The position numbers were made by a program, and so were the translations under genes. The notes under the pieces were generated by a model, which was given only the letters and a program-made list of their open reading frames with translations, ran no database searches and was not told the DNA's origin. Shown one piece after another: positions 6,371 to 8,204 of a stretch of DNA of 8,204 nucleotides. The first letter of the stretch is position 1. The number at the start of each line of letters is the position of its first letter. This DNA comes from CAYHCE01 sp964355015. GTDB taxonomy: Bacteria > Cyanobacteriota > Cyanobacteriia > PCC-6307 > Cyanobiaceae. The stretch is from positions 1 through 8,204 of the forward strand of contig CAYHCE010000071.1 of the NCBI GenBank assembly GCA_964355015.1. The letters run 5' to 3'.

Positions 6371-7362
6371 TGTCCCGGCAGGACGCCGTTTCGGCGTCTG
6401 CGTCCCCCGCTCCCGATCGGGGCCATCTGCTGACCGAACAGTCCAATCCGGCCAGTGCGTCGCTCGATCGGCTCAATGCCGAGGAACTGGTGCGGCTGTT
6501 CTGCCAGGAGGACGAAAAGGCTCTGCTGGCCATGGAGGCGGCAGCCCCCGCTCTGGCCGTGGCGGTGGAGGCGATCAGCGAGCGGCTGCGCCACGGCGGG
6601 CGGCTTTTCTATCTGGGGGCCGGCACCTCCGGCAGGCTGGGGGTACTTGACGCGGCGGAGTGCCCGCCCACCTTCTGCACCCCGCCGGAGCTTGTGCAGG
6701 GGGTGCTGGCCGGCGGGGCGCCGGCCCTGCTGCGCAGTTCCGAGGGACTGGAGGACGTCCTCGAAGCCGGTCGCAGTGATCTCGAGGCCCGTGGATTCGC
6801 CGCCGCCGATGCCCTGGTCGGCATTGCCGCGGGGGGAACCACCCCCTATGTGCTGGGCGCCCTGAGCCATGCCCGGGCCATCGGAGCCCTGGCGATCGCC
6901 ATGGCCTGCGTGCCCGTTGAGCAGGCCCCCATGCCCTGCGACATCGACATCCGCCTGCTCACCGGCCCGGAGTTGCTGACCGGCTCCACCCGGCTCAAGG
7001 CCGGCACCGCCACCAAGATGGCGCTCAACATCCTCTCCACCGGCGTGATGGTGCGCCTGGGCAAGGTGTTCGGCAACCGGATGGTGGACGTGGCCGTCAC
7101 CAACAGCAAGCTTGAGGACCGGGCCCTGCGCATCCTGCGGGACCTGGCCGGGGTGGAGCGTCAGCGCGGTTCGGAACTCCTCGCCGACAGCGGCGGATCG
7201 GTGAAGCAGGCCCTGCTGATGGCCGCCGCGGGCCTGGATGCTGCAACGGCATCGGCGGCCCTGTCGGCGGCCGACGGCCAGCTGCGGCCTGCCCTGGAGC
7301 GGCTCGGGGTGGAACTCCGCGGCGTTCAGACCGCCGCGGACTCGTCGAAGCAGCCCCAGTAG
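6370..7362 (+). CDS. murQ: N-acetylmuramic acid 6-phosphate etherase MurQ
   Basis: MurQ cleaves the D-lactyl ether of N-acetylmuramic acid 6-phosphate, giving N-acetylglucosamine 6-phosphate and lactate, a cytoplasmic step of cell-wall sugar recycling. The 330-residue protein is a single SIS-type phosphosugar-binding fold: LTEQSNPASASLDRL (21-35) at the N-terminus, GGRLFYLGAGTSGRLGVLDAAECPPTF (76-102), GIAAGGTTPYV (151-161), the family signature TGSTRLKAGTATK (204-216) and LSTGVMVRLGKVFGNRMVDV (222-241). Glu97 in AECPPT and Glu128 in EGLED match the E. coli catalytic residues Glu83 and Glu114, so it should be active. The start ATG shares its A with the stop of the DUF3110 gene (TGATG), which indicates translational coupling; GTG at 6367 is an alternative adding one residue. 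No kinase or transporter for MurNAc (murK, murP, anmK) is in view. The 3' end overlaps mtnP by 37 bp on the opposite strand. E. coli MurQ is about 298 residues; the extra length is at both ends. Confidence 0.95.
   Translation: MSRQDAVSASASPAPDRGHLLTEQSNPASASLDRLNAEELVRLFCQEDEKALLAMEAAAPALAVAVEAISERLRHGGRLFYLGAGTSGRLGVLDAAECPPTFCTPPELVQGVLAGGAPALLRSSEGLEDVLEAGRSDLEARGFAAADALVGIAAGGTTPYVLGALSHARAIGALAIAMACVPVEQAPMPCDIDIRLLTGPELLTGSTRLKAGTATKMALNILSTGVMVRLGKVFGNRMVDVAVTNSKLEDRALRILRDLAGVERQRGSELLADSGGSVKQALLMAAAGLDAATASAALSAADGQLRPALERLGVELRGVQTAADSSKQPQ
6892..6899. repeat. HIP1 palindrome GCGATCGC (extended GGCGATCGCC)
   Basis: A second exact HIP1 copy, inside murQ, with the flanking G and C that make the common 10-base extended form. 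Confidence 0.6.
7316..7340. terminator. Perfect 9-bp hairpin across the murQ/mtnP convergent overlap
   Basis: TCCGCGGCG (7316-7324) is the exact reverse complement of CGCCGCGGA (7332-7340), with a 7-base loop (7325-7331) that contains the mtnP stop codon (7326-7328, minus strand). The structure lies within the last codons of murQ on the plus strand and would form in transcripts from both strands. No T-run follows on either side, so it is not a textbook intrinsic terminator. It could be a processing or weak bidirectional termination element. The stem is certain from the sequence; the function is inferred. Confidence 0.4.
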
Positions 7363-8204
7363 GGGGTGGTGAACAGATCCAGCCGCCGGCGGGTCGCCGC
7401 CGGCACCTTATCCCGCGGCGTCATCAGGGCGTTGCGCAGGGCCGTATGGGCACTGCTGGCGGGGCGCTGCGCCCCGATCCGCTCGGCCGCCACCCTGACG
7501 ATTTGCTGGGCCAGGGTCGCGTTCGCGCGCAGGTTGTCGATCACCAGGTCCACCGTCACGGAGGCATGGTCCGTGTGCCAGCAGTCGTAGTCGGTGACCA
7601 TGGCCAGCGTGGCGTAGGCGATCTCCGCTTCCCGGGCGAGGCGGGCTTCGCTGTGGTTGGTCATGCCGATCACCGAGCAGCCCCAGCTGCGGTAAAGGTT
7701 TGACTCGGCACGGGTGGAGAAGGCCGGGCCCTCCATGCAGAGGTAGGTGCCGCTGCGGTGCAGCTGGCGGCCCGGGGGCATCAGGCTCTCGGCCACGTCG
7801 GCCAGCAGCCGGCTGAGGCTGGGGCAGAACGGATCGGCGATACCCACGTGGGCCACCGCTCCCTGGCCGAAGAAGCTCAGAGGACGCTGATGGGTGCGGT
7901 CGATGAACTGATCCGGCACCAGCATGTCCAGCGGGCGCAGGGGTTCCTGCAGCGACCCCACGGCGGAGCAGGAGAGGATCCAGCGGACGCCAAGCGAACG
8001 CAGGGCCCACAGGTTGGCCCGGTAGGGCACCTCGGTCGGGGAATGGCTGTGGTGGCGGCCATGACGAGCCAGGAACACGACCTCGAGAGTGCCGATGCGC
8101 CCCAGGCGCAGGGTGTCCGATGGCGGCCCGAAGGGGGTCTCCACGGTGATCTCCTCGATCGCCTCAAGCTCGTCCATGGCATACAACCCACTGCCGCCGA
8201 GAAC
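7326..8204 (-). CDS. mtnP: 5'-Methylthioadenosine phosphorylase (N-terminus cut by window edge)
   Basis: This enzyme phosphorolyses 5'-methylthioadenosine, a by-product of polyamine synthesis, to adenine and methylthioribose 1-phosphate, opening methionine salvage. The 292 visible residues begin VLGGSGLYAMDELE, the phosphate-binding Gly-rich start of the family. The frame is open to the right edge, so a few residues including the true start are missing. The TTG at 8186 encodes the Leu of GGSGLYAMD and is not a start. Further motifs are ARHGRHHSHSPTEVPYRAN (about 46-64), SAVGSLQEPLRPLDMLVPDQFIDRT (80-104), CMEGPAFSTRAESNLYRSWG (156-175), GMTN (180-183) and TDYDCWH (204-210). The Asp-Tyr-Asp selects adenosine-type purines, which favours MTA phosphorylase over guanosine-type nucleoside phosphorylase. 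NHSEARLAREAEI (183-195) has His-Ser where relatives usually have Leu-Pro or Val-Pro. The gene converges on murQ and overlaps it by 37 bp. Confidence 0.94.
   Translation of the reverse strand, partial: VLGGSGLYAMDELEAIEEITVETPFGPPSDTLRLGRIGTLEVVFLARHGRHHSHSPTEVPYRANLWALRSLGVRWILSCSAVGSLQEPLRPLDMLVPDQFIDRTHQRPLSFFGQGAVAHVGIADPFCPSLSRLLADVAESLMPPGRQLHRSGTYLCMEGPAFSTRAESNLYRSWGCSVIGMTNHSEARLAREAEIAYATLAMVTDYDCWHTDHASVTVDLVIDNLRANATLAQQIVRVAAERIGAQRPASSAHTALRNALMTPRDKVPAATRRRLDLFTTPYWGCFDESAAV
7385..7404. terminator. GC hairpin just past the murQ stop, inside mtnP
   Basis: GCCGGCGG (7385-7392) pairs perfectly with CCGCCGGC (7397-7404) across a GTCG loop. It begins 22 bases after the murQ stop and lies inside the 3' coding part of mtnP. 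On the plus strand it is followed by ACCTTATC, not a T-tract. It is a candidate 3'-end element for the murQ transcript, but an 8-bp stem is not surprising in DNA this GC-rich. Confidence 0.3.

Noticed and set aside
1..8204. Search by eye for mobile elements, tRNAs, CRISPR repeats, toxin-antitoxin or defence genes.
   Set aside because: All sequence except the 203-bp intergenic region and two gaps of about 50 bp is accounted for by recognised genes; no repeats or foreign-composition segment stood out.

Overview
The window looks like ordinary housekeeping chromosome from a high-GC picocyanobacterium, most likely the Synechococcus/Cyanobium group. The reasons are a DnaK with a long acidic, Trp/Gly/Arg-rich tail in place of the usual EEVD-like end (the cyanobacterial DnaK3 type), a zinc-finger-less DnaJ directly behind it, a DUF3110 gene (a family I know from cyanobacteria and plastid-bearing plants), and two copies of the cyanobacterial HIP1 palindrome GCGATCGC. 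GC content and codon use look uniform throughout. I see no insertion sequence, phage gene, tRNA, rRNA or CRISPR array. The genus is an inference.

Left block (1-2580, minus strand): pstC, pstA and pstB, in transcription order, encode the two permeases and the ATPase of the high-affinity phosphate ABC transporter. pstB is cut by the left edge, losing its C-terminus. No pstS for the periplasmic binding protein lies upstream, so that subunit must be encoded elsewhere. pstC and pstA are practically contiguous.

Middle (2581-2783): a 203-bp divergent intergenic region separates the phosphate operon from the chaperone genes. It must hold the promoters of both. It has one AT-rich patch with a single Pho-box-like half site, then a very GC-rich leader before dnaK.

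Right block (2784-7362, plus strand): dnaK (DnaK3 type) and dnaJ are 5 bp apart and form an Hsp70/J-protein pair. A DUF3110 gene follows after 48 bp, and then murQ (N-acetylmuramic acid 6-phosphate etherase), which overlaps the DUF3110 stop by a TGATG junction. All four may be one transcript.

Right edge (7326-8204, minus strand): mtnP (5'-methylthioadenosine phosphorylase) converges on murQ and overlaps its 3' end by 37 bp. It is cut by the right edge, missing only its first few codons. A perfect 9-bp hairpin sits in this tail-to-tail overlap with the mtnP stop codon in its loop, and a second GC hairpin lies 22 bp past the murQ stop.

I found no convincing new biological system. The points most worth a second look are the hairpin in the convergent overlap, the DnaK3 tail with repeated Asp-(Pro)-Trp motifs, the cysteine placement in the DnaK nucleotide site, and the coupling of an uncharacterised DUF3110 gene to murQ.
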